From: Paraburkholderia phenazinium
GTDB taxonomy: Bacteria; Pseudomonadota; Gammaproteobacteria; Burkholderiales; Burkholderiaceae
Direction: 5' to 3'
DNA: 64,000 nucleotides
Assembly (NCBI RefSeq): GCF_900100735.1
Contig: NZ_FNCJ01000020.1
Coordinates: 92,389 to 156,388 of the forward strand
Both the position numbers and the translations under genes were made by a program. Numbering within the stretch: the stretch's first letter is position 1; the number at the start of each line of letters is the position of its first letter. Positions 16,675 through 26,252 of this stretch are shown here, piece after piece. The notes below the pieces were generated by a model. The model was not told the origin of the DNA. It worked only from the letters and a program-made list of their open reading frames with translations, and ran no database searches.

Positions 16675-17627
16675 GCCGCTTCTGCCACAACGACGTTATG
16701 CTGTACGCCCAGGTTGATCGAGCCGTCATGGCTGACGATATGCGCCTCCACGACGTCACCCGCGCGCAGGTACTGCGGCCTTTCCTCCTGCATCTTCAGG
16801 AAAAGACGCCATTTTTCCGCATCAGGCAACTGCGCTGCGGCGCGCATCTTTTCCGGTGACGGAATGCTCAGGGCACAGCCGGAGGGCGTGCCGGTCGCGA
16901 GCAGGTCACCGGCGCGCAGGTCGTGTACGCCGGAAAGCTCCGTTAAGGTCTCTGCCGGGCCATAGACGAGGCCGGCCGTGGAGTCGTTCTGGCGGACAGC
17001 TCCGTTTACCGTCAGCGTCAGCACGAGCTCCTGTAGCTTTGGAATATCCTGTTTCTCCAGGAGACAAAGGTAAGGGCCGACAGGGCCGAAAGAGCGATAG
17101 CTCTTGCCCTTGTAGAACTGCATTTGCGGAATCTGGATATCTCGCGCGGAATAGTCGTTGACGATCACGGCGCCGGCGATGTAGTCGTGCAGATTCTCCT
17201 CGGTGACAGTTTCGCGCGACGTAATGTCGCGTTTGAGGACGAGACCGAGTTCGATCTCGTAGTCGAGGAACTGCACCTCGTTGGGCTTGACCACTGGAGA
17301 GTCGGCGGGAACGATGCAGCTTGTCGCCTTGGTGAAGATCATGTTGAATTTCTTCACATCCGGGTCCATCCCGGACTCGATCATATGCTGGCGATAATTC
17401 GCGCCCTGGCAGATGAACTGCTGATTGGTGGTCACGGGCGACAACCACTGCACTTCCGATTCCGGAATCGTCGGACCGCTCAGCACGAACAGCCGTTCGA
17501 CCGGGTTGGCCTCGATAAACTCGGCGGTCGTCCTGAACTCGCCGGGAATCGGCGTGATCGTGCCATTAGCGACCACGCCCCACTGGGCGCGGCCATGGTG
17601 CAGGTAATGCAGAACGTGAAGTGCCAT
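16671..17627 (-). CDS. fumarylacetoacetate hydrolase-family protein
   Basis: This 318-residue protein carries the FAH catalytic domain, with DYEIELGLV (metal-binding Glu residues), INDYSARDIQ, KSYRSFGPVGPYL and LLATGTPSGC near the C-terminus. Members hydrolyse or decarboxylate C-C bonds in products of aromatic ring cleavage. It sits between the extradiol dioxygenase and the CoA synthetase and overlaps the latter by four bases, so it is placed to process the ring-fission product. Confidence 0.87.
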   Translation of the reverse strand: MALHVLHYLHHGRAQWGVVANGTITPIPGEFRTTAEFIEANPVERLFVLSGPTIPESEVQWLSPVTTNQQFICQGANYRQHMIESGMDPDVKKFNMIFTKATSCIVPADSPVVKPNEVQFLDYEIELGLVLKRDITSRETVTEENLHDYIAGAVIVNDYSARDIQIPQMQFYKGKSYRSFGPVGPYLCLLEKQDIPKLQELVLTLTVNGAVRQNDSTAGLVYGPAETLTELSGVHDLRAGDLLATGTPSGCALSIPSPEKMRAAAQLPDAEKWRLFLKMQEERPQYLRAGDVVEAHIVSHDGSINLGVQHNVVVAEAA

Positions 17628-17661
17628 TTATCTATCTCCGGATTCTATGGAAGGGATTGGT

Positions 17662-18732
17662 TCAAGCGAAAAGCTTCGCCAGCGTCCGCAGCTTGCTCAG
17701 CGTCAGGTCGGGGCTGCGACGCAGGTTTCTGAAGAGCGCCACAATGCTTGCCGGCGTGAATTTGGGCTTCGTGAAGCTGCGCGGCATCGTCGGTCCCCAT
17801 TGCGCCATTGCTTCGCGGCTCACCGCGTGTACACCCGCCGGAGCATCGGCCGTAAAGAGATCGCCGTCGCAATAGTGCTCATGCTTGTCGCCCCACGGGT
17901 CTTGCCAGTAGTCGAAGATCTGGCTGCCCAGGATATGGCGGCCCATCCCCCACGCGTGCGTCCAACCCTTCTCGCGCAGGACGCGCTGACCCATACCGAC
18001 TGCATCCGCATCGACGACTTCGTAGGCGCTATGGCTGTAGGTAGGCAGGAAGCCTTGTGCAAGCGCTAGCGTATGGTGATCGGCCGGCTTGTCACCAAGA
18101 TTGAGCCGCATAAATGCGACGACGGGCGAGCCATCGGGAAGCACCTGCACATCACTCGGGATGAAGCCGAAATGCTGCGTATACCATGCGCAGGTTTCCT
18201 GATAGTCGGCGAGTTCGAGCACGACATGTCCGAGCCGGATAACTTCAGGCGCGCGCTCCGGCGGTCGCTGCGTCCCGTTAATCCGGACGGCCGCATCCAC
18301 GGAGTTGAACGGCAATGGCGGCCGATGAGACAGAGTCGAAGCTGGCGCCTGGCCGCATATTGCATCGACGCGAAAGCCGGAAGGATCGGTTAGCCGTACG
18401 ATATAACCCCCACCGGGCAGGGACGACCGTTTGGCCTCAGAGGCGCCAGGCAGTTTTGCAAGTGCATCAAGATCGGCCTTGGTATCGACCTGCAGCCCGA
18501 AACCGACGAACCGGGATTTCGGCGCCTTCTGGACGACATAGCAGAAATGCGAAACACCCGTTCCCCGCAGAAGCAATTGCGCTTCACCGCGAGATACGGT
18601 CTGCAGCCCGAAATCATTGAGAAATTGCTCGGCCTTCCCGAGGTCTGGCCGCTCGAATATCAGATAGGCTAATGCCGACGCTTTCGTCGTAGGATCAGGA
18701 TGACGAGCCGGCTGCGCAGTGGTCAGTTTCAT
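17662..18732 (-). CDS. two-domain extradiol ring-cleavage dioxygenase (VOC superfamily)
   Basis: This 356-residue protein is made of two glyoxalase-like modules (about 20-127 and 165-290). In the second module His169 (LGHVVLEL), His234 (YSHSAYEV) and Glu285 (DKHEHY) form the 2-His-1-Glu iron site of type I extradiol dioxygenases such as BphC. The first module lacks a matching triad, as usual. It would open a catechol-type ring. It lies 13 bases downstream of the FAD hydroxylase, so hydroxylation followed by meta-cleavage is the natural reading. Confidence 0.87.
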   Translation of the reverse strand: MKLTTAQPARHPDPTTKASALAYLIFERPDLGKAEQFLNDFGLQTVSRGEAQLLLRGTGVSHFCYVVQKAPKSRFVGFGLQVDTKADLDALAKLPGASEAKRSSLPGGGYIVRLTDPSGFRVDAICGQAPASTLSHRPPLPFNSVDAAVRINGTQRPPERAPEVIRLGHVVLELADYQETCAWYTQHFGFIPSDVQVLPDGSPVVAFMRLNLGDKPADHHTLALAQGFLPTYSHSAYEVVDADAVGMGQRVLREKGWTHAWGMGRHILGSQIFDYWQDPWGDKHEHYCDGDLFTADAPAGVHAVSREAMAQWGPTMPRSFTKPKFTPASIVALFRNLRRSPDLTLSKLRTLAKLFA

Positions 18733-18745
18733 AACGGATAAGAAA

Positions 18746-20443
18746 TCAGGCGGTTCGAATAGCGGTTTCGACTTCCGGAGTCCGCGCGCTCAAGGGATTA
18801 CCCAGCAAGGCGAGACTCTCGCGCACGATACGGTTTGCATCGGTGGCTGGGCCGTCGTGGACGATCGTCTTGTCGGGCCGCACTACGGCAGCCCACCCGA
18901 GGGGCACCAGCCCGGGAAGAAATACGCCTTCGAGGTCTTCCCAGCTGTCGCGCGGGGCAAGATGCAGTCGTTGCCCCCGATGGGCAATCTGGACAACGCG
19001 CCCTCCGGCACGCGCAAACGCTGCTGCCGTCGCGTGCTCGAGCACAGCCGCCGCGTCCACGCCAAACCCGATCAACGCGAGACCCTGCCCGAGCACCTCG
19101 TCGCTCAGACGCGTGGTGCCATCCGAACCTCTCACCCAGCCTTGCGCGATGACTGCGCCACGAACAAGCTTCGTCGACGAGCGGCCCTTGACGAACAGCC
19201 CGTGGCGGAATGCATTCTTCGGCTTGATCTGCAGTTCCTCGAATTGCGCGCGCAGGTGCGGTATCAGTCTCGACACACGCATCAACCCGTGCGTCAATAA
19301 GGCGACGAGACCACTCCGGGGCATGACGAGCTTGCCCATGAACTTCGCGAGGTTGATCATCGCCTTCGCGTGGGGGCGCCGCTCCTCGTCATAGGTATCG
19401 AGAATCTCTGGATGGGCACGTCCTTGCACCACCCATGCGAGCTTCCAGCAAAGGTTGGCGGCGTCCCGAAGACCTGCGACCAATCCCTGCCCAACGAATG
19501 GGGGCGTGATGTGGGCCGCGTCGCCCGCCAGGAACACCCGGCCCTTGCTGAATGCATCGACAGCGCGCGCATGGAAGCGATACACGGCCTTGCGCTCGAT
19601 GATCATGTCTTCCACCCTGCCCCAGGGGGAAAGCAAATCCCGGATACACGACTCGGATTCCATATCCTCGCGGCGCTCGCCAGGCCGGAGCATAAATTCC
19701 CAGCGTTCGCGACCGCCAGGCGCGACCATATGCGGGATCGGCCGGCGGTGATCGCAGATGAACTCGATGTGATCGATCGGACGCGGTACGTTGCGGGCAT
19801 CGACGATCAGCCAGTCCTCGACGAATGTCTTGCCCTTGAATTCCTGCCCAATGAGCTGGCGTACCAATGAACTCGCCCCGTCCGCGCCGACCAGATAGCG
19901 GGCCCGGACCACATGAGTGCGCCCCTGGCCAAGATCTAAAGATGCGAGCACATGATCCCGTTCCTCCGTGAAGCTCTTGAGCTCGACCCCCAACGCGATA
20001 TGCGCACAGTCGTATGTCTCGAGCCGGGCGCGCAGACACCGCTCCAGGTCTGGCTGGTAGAAGGTGACGAGCTTCGGATGACCATCCAGGCTGCCCAGCG
20101 AATTCACCCTGCCGAACAGTCCCAACATGGGCGACCTCATGCGGACGTACGGTATGGCGATCGTCTCGAAATCGCTCTCCGCAACACCGGCAAGCTGGAG
20201 GATGCGCAGCGCTTCGTTGTCGAGCGCGATCGCACGGGGCGCCGTGAATACTTCAGTCGACCTGTCGACAACCATCACGTTCACACCGTGCCGTGCCAAC
20301 AGATTGGCAATCGTTGCACCCACCGGTCCGCAACCCACCAATAAAACGTCCACGGCTCGCGGAAATGCCCCGATCGGCGCACGACCCCCGCCATTCCGGC
20401 TGTACGGCGCGGAACCATCTCTTGCTGCTGTCTCCACAGTCAC
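18746..20443 (-). CDS. FAD-dependent aromatic hydroxylase (MhpA/PHBH fold)
   Basis: This 565-residue monooxygenase shows the FAD-binding GCGPVGATIANLLARHG near residue 37, a central substrate domain and the second FAD motif GRVFLAGDAAHITPPFVGQG. The last 150 residues look like the thioredoxin-like tail of MhpA and phenol-hydroxylase relatives. It would hydroxylate a phenolic ring with NAD(P)H and oxygen, preparing it for the dioxygenase encoded next. The start is either GTG 20443 or, better spaced from GGAG, GTG 20437. It is the first gene of the five-gene catabolic operon and divergent from the TetR gene at 20566. Confidence 0.87.
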   Translation of the reverse strand: MTVETAARDGSAPYSRNGGGRAPIGAFPRAVDVLLVGCGPVGATIANLLARHGVNVMVVDRSTEVFTAPRAIALDNEALRILQLAGVAESDFETIAIPYVRMRSPMLGLFGRVNSLGSLDGHPKLVTFYQPDLERCLRARLETYDCAHIALGVELKSFTEERDHVLASLDLGQGRTHVVRARYLVGADGASSLVRQLIGQEFKGKTFVEDWLIVDARNVPRPIDHIEFICDHRRPIPHMVAPGGRERWEFMLRPGERREDMESESCIRDLLSPWGRVEDMIIERKAVYRFHARAVDAFSKGRVFLAGDAAHITPPFVGQGLVAGLRDAANLCWKLAWVVQGRAHPEILDTYDEERRPHAKAMINLAKFMGKLVMPRSGLVALLTHGLMRVSRLIPHLRAQFEELQIKPKNAFRHGLFVKGRSSTKLVRGAVIAQGWVRGSDGTTRLSDEVLGQGLALIGFGVDAAAVLEHATAAAFARAGGRVVQIAHRGQRLHLAPRDSWEDLEGVFLPGLVPLGWAAVVRPDKTIVHDGPATDANRIVRESLALLGNPLSARTPEVETAIRTA

Positions 20444-20483
20444 TCCGTCTGTTGTTTGCTAGACCGGCGCTAAGTGGCCGTTA

Positions 20484-20517
20484 GTGACATTAAAGTCATA
20501 ACTGATTATTTTGTCAA
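20484..20517. promoter_or_regulatory. TetR-type operator, copy A, over divergent promoters
   Basis: This is a 34-base element bounded by TGACA and TGTCA in inverted orientation, with TGAC-N6-GTCA nested in its left part. It covers the promoter of the hydroxylase operon (minus strand: TTGACA at 20512-20517, 17 bases, TTTAAT at 20489-20494) and the -35 box of the TetR gene. A near copy lies at 27780-27814 before the RND operon. GTGACATTA is identical, and the block from CATAACTGAT to TTGTCAA matches at 19 of 21 positions. Confidence 0.6.
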
Positions 20518-20539
20518 CATAGACGATAGCATCTATACT
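20511..20539 (+). promoter_or_regulatory. predicted promoter of the TetR gene
   Basis: TTGTCA (20511-20516), a 17-base spacer and TATACT (20534-20539) make a good sigma-70 promoter. The expected start near 20546 leaves no leader for an ATG at 20545, so it supports ATG 20566 as the true start of the TetR gene. The -35 box overlaps that of the opposite promoter, so one bound repressor could silence both. Confidence 0.55.
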
Positions 20540-20565
20540 TCGGTATGGCAAAAACTGGACTGATC

Positions 20566-21321
20566 ATGCCGAACACTTCAAATCGCCCGACAGCAAAGCG
20601 TCCTTCCCGTGCGGCGCCAGTCTCCCCGGTTGCCGCTCCCGAAGAACGCGAGCCGCGCGGTGCCCGTCGTAAGCGCGAGACGCGGGCCCGCCTGCTCGAC
20701 GCGGCCCTCAGGCTGATGGCCGAAAAGGGCATGGAAGGCGTAGCCATCAACGAAATCACCGAGGCCGCCGACGTCGGGTTCGGATCGTTCTACAACCACT
20801 TCGAGTCGAAGGAAGCCATCTACGCGGCGCTTGTAGACAACGTGTTCGAGGAGTTCGCCGACATGCTCGATCGCCTCGCGGGGGGCCTGTCCGACCCGGC
20901 AGAAGTGATCGCCGTCTCAGTGCGTCATACCCTGATGCGTGCGCGGCGCGACCCCGTATGGGGACGCTTCCTGATACGCGAAGGGTTTTCTGCGGGTATG
21001 CTGAGCCGCGGGCTGGGACAGCGGCTGCTGCGGGATATCGGAAATGGCATCGCCGCCAAGCGCTTTATGGTCGCCGACCCCTTCATCGGCTTTCTTTCGG
21101 TGGGCGGCACGGTGCTCGCGGCGGTTGCAGCCGAGCTGAATTTCGTCGCGCCTGGCGCGCCGGCGGCGCAACTGCTCGACGAACTTGGCTTCAGCGGAGA
21201 GCACTTCGCCGAACGCACGGCGGCAATGCTTCTGCAAACACTCGGACTCAAGCGTGCCGAGGCGGAGAAGATTGCAATGCGAGCGTTGCCGCTCATCGAG
21301 GCGGAAGTCGATGCGCCATGA
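20566..21321 (+). CDS. TetR-family regulator of the aromatic operon
   Basis: This 251-residue protein has a disordered basic N-terminal stretch of about 35 residues, then a TetR helix-turn-helix (RETRARLLDAALRLMAEKG, then NEITEAADVGFGSFYNHFESKEAIY) and a helical ligand domain. ATG 20566 is preferred over 20545 because of the promoter position and because the decayed paralogue at 27864 also begins MP-T. It is divergent from the hydroxylase gene, with the presumed operator between them, so it likely represses both directions until an aromatic ligand binds. It may also act at the second operator near 27.8 kb. Confidence 0.85.
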   Translation: MPNTSNRPTAKRPSRAAPVSPVAAPEEREPRGARRKRETRARLLDAALRLMAEKGMEGVAINEITEAADVGFGSFYNHFESKEAIYAALVDNVFEEFADMLDRLAGGLSDPAEVIAVSVRHTLMRARRDPVWGRFLIREGFSAGMLSRGLGQRLLRDIGNGIAAKRFMVADPFIGFLSVGGTVLAAVAAELNFVAPGAPAAQLLDELGFSGEHFAERTAAMLLQTLGLKRAEAEKIAMRALPLIEAEVDAP

Positions 21322-21612
21322 GGCGGGCGACGACAACGTACGTGACGGGATTAGGGTCACCGACCCGGTACGATGAGCAAAAGTGCTTTCCGGCTGGCCT
21401 TGCCCATCAAGCGGTTTCTGGGTCTGGGCTCCGCTCAACCGCCGACGCGATGATGCGGCGCAGGCGGTAGCGCCAACTCAATCGCTTTAGCCGACGGCCC
21501 AACCTATTTCTTGCATAACGAACTGGTCGGGCTGACCTGGCATCGCAGGTGTCGCCCCATGCAGAGCGAAGCGATTCATCGCGGCGCTCTCCCCGACCTC
21601 ACGGAATCAAGT
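21322..21612. other. 291-base gap between convergent genes
   Basis: The gap lies between the TetR gene and the convergent efflux-operon end. It holds a 26-codon frame from 21373 without a recognisable product and other short translatable pieces. I see no clear terminator or repeat. Confidence 0.3.
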
Positions 21613-23076
21613 TCATTCTCTTGAGGTCATGTGCGGCTGATCGTCCTGCAATTCGCCCATCGCCTGGAACAGCGCGGCGGTGTCGCTCATGCGCTGGCTC
21701 CCGGCGCGAACGGCGCCAAGCTGTGCATTGAGAAGTCGCTGCTCGCTGGCGTGCTGTGCCGTTGACGGCAGCGAACCCAGGCGGGTGCGCGACGCCGTCT
21801 CCTCGAATGCCGCATGTGCTGCCTGTGCCGCTCTTTCGGTTAACGCCAGCATCTGCGCGTCGTTGTCCAGTGCGGCAAGCGAATCCGCGACATCCTGGAA
21901 TGCCGACAGGACCGTCGACTTGTAGTGCAGAACCGCAGCATCGTAGGTATCGATCGAGGCTCTGCGTTGTGCGAACAACGCCCCACCGTGGAAGAGCGGC
22001 TGCGACAGGCCCGCACCGATTTCCCAGAGCCCGCCCGCGCCTGAAAGCATCGCGGGCCAGCTAAAGCCGCCGCGGCCCATCGAGGCCGTCAGCGACAGGC
22101 TCGGAAAGAGTTGCGCGGTCGCGGCGCCAACGTCGGCCGCGGCGGCCTTCACGGCGGCGTCGGCTGCCTGAATGTCCGGGCGCGAACGCAGGAGATCCGA
22201 CGGCACGACGACCGGCACTTGGTCCGGCAACGCCATGCTGTCGAAGTCGGGAACAGTCGGTGCGTTATCGGGTGTCCGGCCCATCAGTACCGCCAGCGCG
22301 TGGAGGGCTGAGATGCGCTGCTGGCGCAAGGCCGGAAGACTCGCCGCGATCAAATCTGAGTCCTGCGTCGAGTTGAGCGCCTGTACGTGCGAAATGGACC
22401 CGAGCACGTATCGTTGTTGATCATCGTTTGCAGTTTCGCTCGCCACGGCGACGAGCCGTTCGGAGAGCGCGATCTGGCGATCGAGCGCCGCCACGTTGAT
22501 CGCCGTGCCGACGATGTTGGCGGCGAGCGCGCGCCGGGCCGCTTCCAGTTCATACGCCTGCACATTCACGCGAGCGGCAGCCGCCGCGTTGGCGTAGCGC
22601 GTCGCGCCGAAGAGGTCGAACGTGTAGTGCGTTTGAATCTGCCCGGCGAAGAAGTTATAGCGGACCTCGCTTGGGCCGATGCCGGGCACGACCGGTGAAC
22701 GTGCACGCTCGACCTGAGCGGCAGCGTCGACCGACGGCAGCGTGGACGAACCGATCTGCCCGCGCAGTTCTTCTTGCGCGGCGGAGAGCGTCCGCTGCGT
22801 AGCCGCAAGCGTTGGGCTGTTGCGCAGCCCTTCCTCGACGAGTGCATCGAGCGCGTCGGACCGATAAAGCCGCCACCACTGCGGCACCGATGTCGCACCG
22901 ATATCGAACCGCTGCGCAATACCGCCTGCGGCAACAGTCTTCGAGGGCTGCGCCTGCGCCCCGTAGTACTCGGGCGAAGGCATTGCCGGCGGCTCGCCGC
23001 TGGGGCCGAACGAGCAGCCCGTCAGCGCGAGCGCCGTAGCCACGGCGAGAACGGATGTCTTATAGGCAAGCTTCAT
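21613..23076 (-). CDS. NodT/OprM-family outer-membrane efflux lipoprotein
   Basis: This 487-residue outer-membrane factor has a lipoprotein signal peptide with lipobox LTGC (Cys21). Two OEP repeats of the TolC-like fold are present (around ARRALAANIVGTAINVAALDRQI and its C-terminal counterpart). It forms the exit duct of the RND pump. ATG 23076 was chosen because the lipoprotein signal starts there and it lies two bases after the stop of the pump gene; an upstream extension to 23145 has no signal-like sequence. It is the last gene of the three-gene efflux operon. Confidence 0.9.
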   Translation of the reverse strand: MKLAYKTSVLAVATALALTGCSFGPSGEPPAMPSPEYYGAQAQPSKTVAAGGIAQRFDIGATSVPQWWRLYRSDALDALVEEGLRNSPTLAATQRTLSAAQEELRGQIGSSTLPSVDAAAQVERARSPVVPGIGPSEVRYNFFAGQIQTHYTFDLFGATRYANAAAAARVNVQAYELEAARRALAANIVGTAINVAALDRQIALSERLVAVASETANDDQQRYVLGSISHVQALNSTQDSDLIAASLPALRQQRISALHALAVLMGRTPDNAPTVPDFDSMALPDQVPVVVPSDLLRSRPDIQAADAAVKAAAADVGAATAQLFPSLSLTASMGRGGFSWPAMLSGAGGLWEIGAGLSQPLFHGGALFAQRRASIDTYDAAVLHYKSTVLSAFQDVADSLAALDNDAQMLALTERAAQAAHAAFEETASRTRLGSLPSTAQHASEQRLLNAQLGAVRAGSQRMSDTAALFQAMGELQDDQPHMTSRE

Positions 23077-23078
23077 GA

Positions 23079-26000
23079 TCAAATCTCCGTATGCTCGACG
23101 ACTACCGGTTGCATCCCGCACTCGTCGCGCCGGACCTTGAAGCACGTCGCGTAGAGTGCCGGCAGAAAGAACACCGTCAGTACCGTGGCAATCGTGATAC
23201 CACCCATCAACGCAGTCGCCATAGGCCCGAAGAACGCTGAGCGCAAGAGTGGAATCAAGGCGAGCACAGCGGCGGCGGCCGTCAACATGATTGGCCTGAA
23301 GCGCCTCACCGTCGCACCGATAATCGCGTCGAAACGCCGTTGCCCCGCCGCAATGTCCTGGTCTATCTGGTCGACCAGAATCACGGAGTTGCGCATGATG
23401 ATGCCGAACATGGCAATCACGCCGAGCAACGCGACGAAACCAAAGGGCTTGCCGAACAGGAGCAGCGCGGCCACGACGCCGATCAGCCCGAGCGGTGCTG
23501 TCAGTACGACAATAAACGTACGCAGGAAGCTCGTCAGCTGGATCATGAGCAGCGTCAGCACGGCGATGATCATGAGCGGCATCTCGGCGTTGATCGAGGT
23601 CTGGCCTTTCGCGCTTTCTTCGACTGCGCCACCTACTTCGATGCGATAACCCACCGGCAGTCTGGCTTTTTCGCCAGCAAGCGAGTGCTCGATATCGCGG
23701 GTCACGTCGATGCCCTGCGCGTCGCCCCGAATGTCAGCCTGTACCGTGATCGTCGGCTGCCGGTCGCGCTGCCAGATCACACCGTATTCGAGCGTGTCCC
23801 GAACGTGTCCGAGAGAACCAAGCGGAACCGGGCCGTTCGGCGTCGGAATCGCGAGGCTCGTGAGCTGCGCGGGATCAACACGCTCGCTCTTCGGCGCACG
23901 CAGATCGACGTTGATCAGCTTGTCCCGTTCACGGTACTGCGTGACTGTGTACCCCGAGAGCGTCATGGCGAGGAAGTTCGATACGTCCTCCGATGTGACG
24001 CCAAGCTGCCGCGCCCTGTTCTGATCGATCTCGAACGAGATTGACCGTTCCGCCGGCTCGTCCCAGTCGAACTGGACATTGCGTGTGCGGGAGTCGGCGC
24101 GAACCTTCTCGGCGACCGTTTCAGAGATGGAGCGCACGGTCGCAATATCGTTACCGCTCACCCGGAACTTGATCGGGAAACCCACGGGCGGACCGTTCTC
24201 GAGCCGCGCCACACGCGTGCGCACGCCGGAGAACTCTCTCCCGAGTTTGGCATCGAGCCAGCGCATCAACTCGTCGCGGTTTTCGACGCTTTTTGCCGTG
24301 ATCACGAACTGAGCAAAGTTAGGCTGCTGAAGCTGCTGGTCGAGCGGAAGGTAAAAACGCGGTGCACCGGTGCCCACAAAGTCGACGAAGTGGTCGATCC
24401 CGGGATTGCCGTCGAGCACCTTTTCCAGGCGCTTGGCTTCACGCAGCGTCGCCTCGAACGAAGCGCCTTCCGGCAGCCTAAGGTCCACGAGCAGCTCCGG
24501 CCGTTCCGAGTTCGGGAAGAACTGCTGCGGCACGCGCGTGAAGGCCGCCATCGCGATCGCAAAGAGCACGGCAGTGACACTTAGCACGGCCCAACGACGC
24601 TCGATACACCACGAGACCCACCCCGACAGGCGTCGGTAGAAGCCGGTGTTGTAAACATCGTGTTCGTGATGGTGCCCGCCACTCTCGTGGCTCTTGCGCT
24701 CGGGCAGCATGTGGAAGCCCAGCAACGGGACCAGCACAACGGCCGCGAACCACGAGACGATCAGCGCAATGGCCGACACTTCGAAGATCGATCGCGTGTA
24801 TTCGCCCGTACTCGATTTCGCGAGCGCGATCGGCAGGAAGCCCGATACCGTCACGAGCGTGCCGGTTAGCATCGGGAATGCCGTGCTCGTGTAGGCAAAG
24901 GCCGCCGCGCGCATGCGACTCCACCCCTGCTCGAGCTTCACGGCCATCGTTTCGACGGCGATGATCGCGTCGTCGACGAGCAGCCCCAGCGCGAGTACGA
25001 GCGTGCCAAGGGAAACCTGGTCCAGCCCGATATTGAACACATGCATGCACAGCGCCGTCACGGCGAGCACGATCGGAATCGAGATCACCACGACCATGCC
25101 GGTGCGCAGGCCGAGCGAAACGAGGCTCACGACTAGCACGATGGCTACCGCTTCGCCGACCGACCTGACAAACTCGTCCACCGAATGCTTGACCGCGTGA
25201 GGCATGCTCGAGACGGGAGCCAGTTTGAGTCCTGCAGGAAGGGCCGCCTGCAGTTCAGCGGCTTTCGCGTCGAGCGCCTTGCCGAGGCTGATCACGTCGC
25301 CCCCTTTTTGCATCGTTACGCCGATGCCGAGCACCGCCTGCCCCCCGACGCGCATCTGGGTGACGGGCGGATCGTCATAACCGCGCGTGATTTTCGCGAT
25401 GTCACCGAGGCGGAACACGCGTTTGTTCACGGTGATGAGCGTGTCGGCGAGCGCCTGCACATCCTTGAGCGCGCCGCTCGGTCGCACGAACACCCGGTCG
25501 TCCGCCGTCGTAATGGTGCCGACGGGCGCCACCGCATTTTGTGCGTCGATTGCCTGGGCGAGCTGCTGCGGCGTGATAGAGAGCCCCGTTAGCTCTGCAT
25601 TCGATATCTCGACGAAGATGTGCTGGTCCGGGTCGCCAAAGTAGTCGACCTTGGCGACGCCGGGCACGCGCAGCAGGATGGCGCGCAACTGGTCCGCGTA
25701 GTCGTGCAGTTGCGCAGGCGTGAAGCCGTCGCCCTCAAGCGCATAGATGTTTGTGTAGACGTCCCCGAACTCGTCGTTAAAAAGCGGTCCAACCGTCCCC
25801 TTGGGCAGCGTCGCCGCGATGTCGCCCACTTTCTTGCGCACTTGATACCAGGTCTCTGGGACCTCTTTGACCGGGGCCGAGTCCTTCATGGCGAAGAAGA
25901 TCATCGACTCGCCGGGCCGCGAGTAGCTCTTGATGTTGTCGACATACGGCGCCGCCTGCAGCTGACGGCCGATCCGGTCCGTGACCTGTTCCTGCACCTC

Positions 26001-26252
26001 GCGGGCAGTTGCGCCAGGCCAGTAAGTTTTGACCACCATGGTCCGGAACGTGAAAGGCGGATCCTCCGATTGCGCAAGTTGCGTATAACCGATCACGCCG
26101 AACAGGGTTGCAAGCCCGATCAGAAAGATCACGAGCTGCTGATGGCGCAACGCCCACGCGGAAAGATTGAAGCCGTCTTCGCCATGTGCCTCGGCGTCGG
26201 ACGAGGTGACGGGCGCGCTGCCACGCGCAGTTTCACGGTCGCGTGCGTTCAT
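23079..26252 (-). CDS. RND-family efflux pump inner-membrane subunit
   Basis: This 1057-residue protein has the RND architecture, with a first helix near residue 40, two large periplasmic loops and two helix blocks. The proton-relay pair Asp427-Asp428 in GLLVDDAIIAVE is intact. It belongs to the AcrB/MMPL-like proton-driven exporters of drugs and aromatic compounds, nearer the VexF/TriC-like branch than AcrB itself. The ATG overlaps the stop of the adaptor gene by four bases. Known phenazine producers use RND pumps such as MexGHI-OpmD for phenazine export; a similar role here is inferred from the neighbourhood only. Confidence 0.92.
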   Translation of the reverse strand: MNARDRETARGSAPVTSSDAEAHGEDGFNLSAWALRHQQLVIFLIGLATLFGVIGYTQLAQSEDPPFTFRTMVVKTYWPGATAREVQEQVTDRIGRQLQAAPYVDNIKSYSRPGESMIFFAMKDSAPVKEVPETWYQVRKKVGDIAATLPKGTVGPLFNDEFGDVYTNIYALEGDGFTPAQLHDYADQLRAILLRVPGVAKVDYFGDPDQHIFVEISNAELTGLSITPQQLAQAIDAQNAVAPVGTITTADDRVFVRPSGALKDVQALADTLITVNKRVFRLGDIAKITRGYDDPPVTQMRVGGQAVLGIGVTMQKGGDVISLGKALDAKAAELQAALPAGLKLAPVSSMPHAVKHSVDEFVRSVGEAVAIVLVVSLVSLGLRTGMVVVISIPIVLAVTALCMHVFNIGLDQVSLGTLVLALGLLVDDAIIAVETMAVKLEQGWSRMRAAAFAYTSTAFPMLTGTLVTVSGFLPIALAKSSTGEYTRSIFEVSAIALIVSWFAAVVLVPLLGFHMLPERKSHESGGHHHEHDVYNTGFYRRLSGWVSWCIERRWAVLSVTAVLFAIAMAAFTRVPQQFFPNSERPELLVDLRLPEGASFEATLREAKRLEKVLDGNPGIDHFVDFVGTGAPRFYLPLDQQLQQPNFAQFVITAKSVENRDELMRWLDAKLGREFSGVRTRVARLENGPPVGFPIKFRVSGNDIATVRSISETVAEKVRADSRTRNVQFDWDEPAERSISFEIDQNRARQLGVTSEDVSNFLAMTLSGYTVTQYRERDKLINVDLRAPKSERVDPAQLTSLAIPTPNGPVPLGSLGHVRDTLEYGVIWQRDRQPTITVQADIRGDAQGIDVTRDIEHSLAGEKARLPVGYRIEVGGAVEESAKGQTSINAEMPLMIIAVLTLLMIQLTSFLRTFIVVLTAPLGLIGVVAALLLFGKPFGFVALLGVIAMFGIIMRNSVILVDQIDQDIAAGQRRFDAIIGATVRRFRPIMLTAAAAVLALIPLLRSAFFGPMATALMGGITIATVLTVFFLPALYATCFKVRRDECGMQPVVVEHTEI

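Noticed and set aside
21373..21453. A 26-codon frame (MSKSAFRLAL) after the TetR gene
   Set aside because: It is too short and has no recognisable product. It could be a gene remnant, but nothing supports that.
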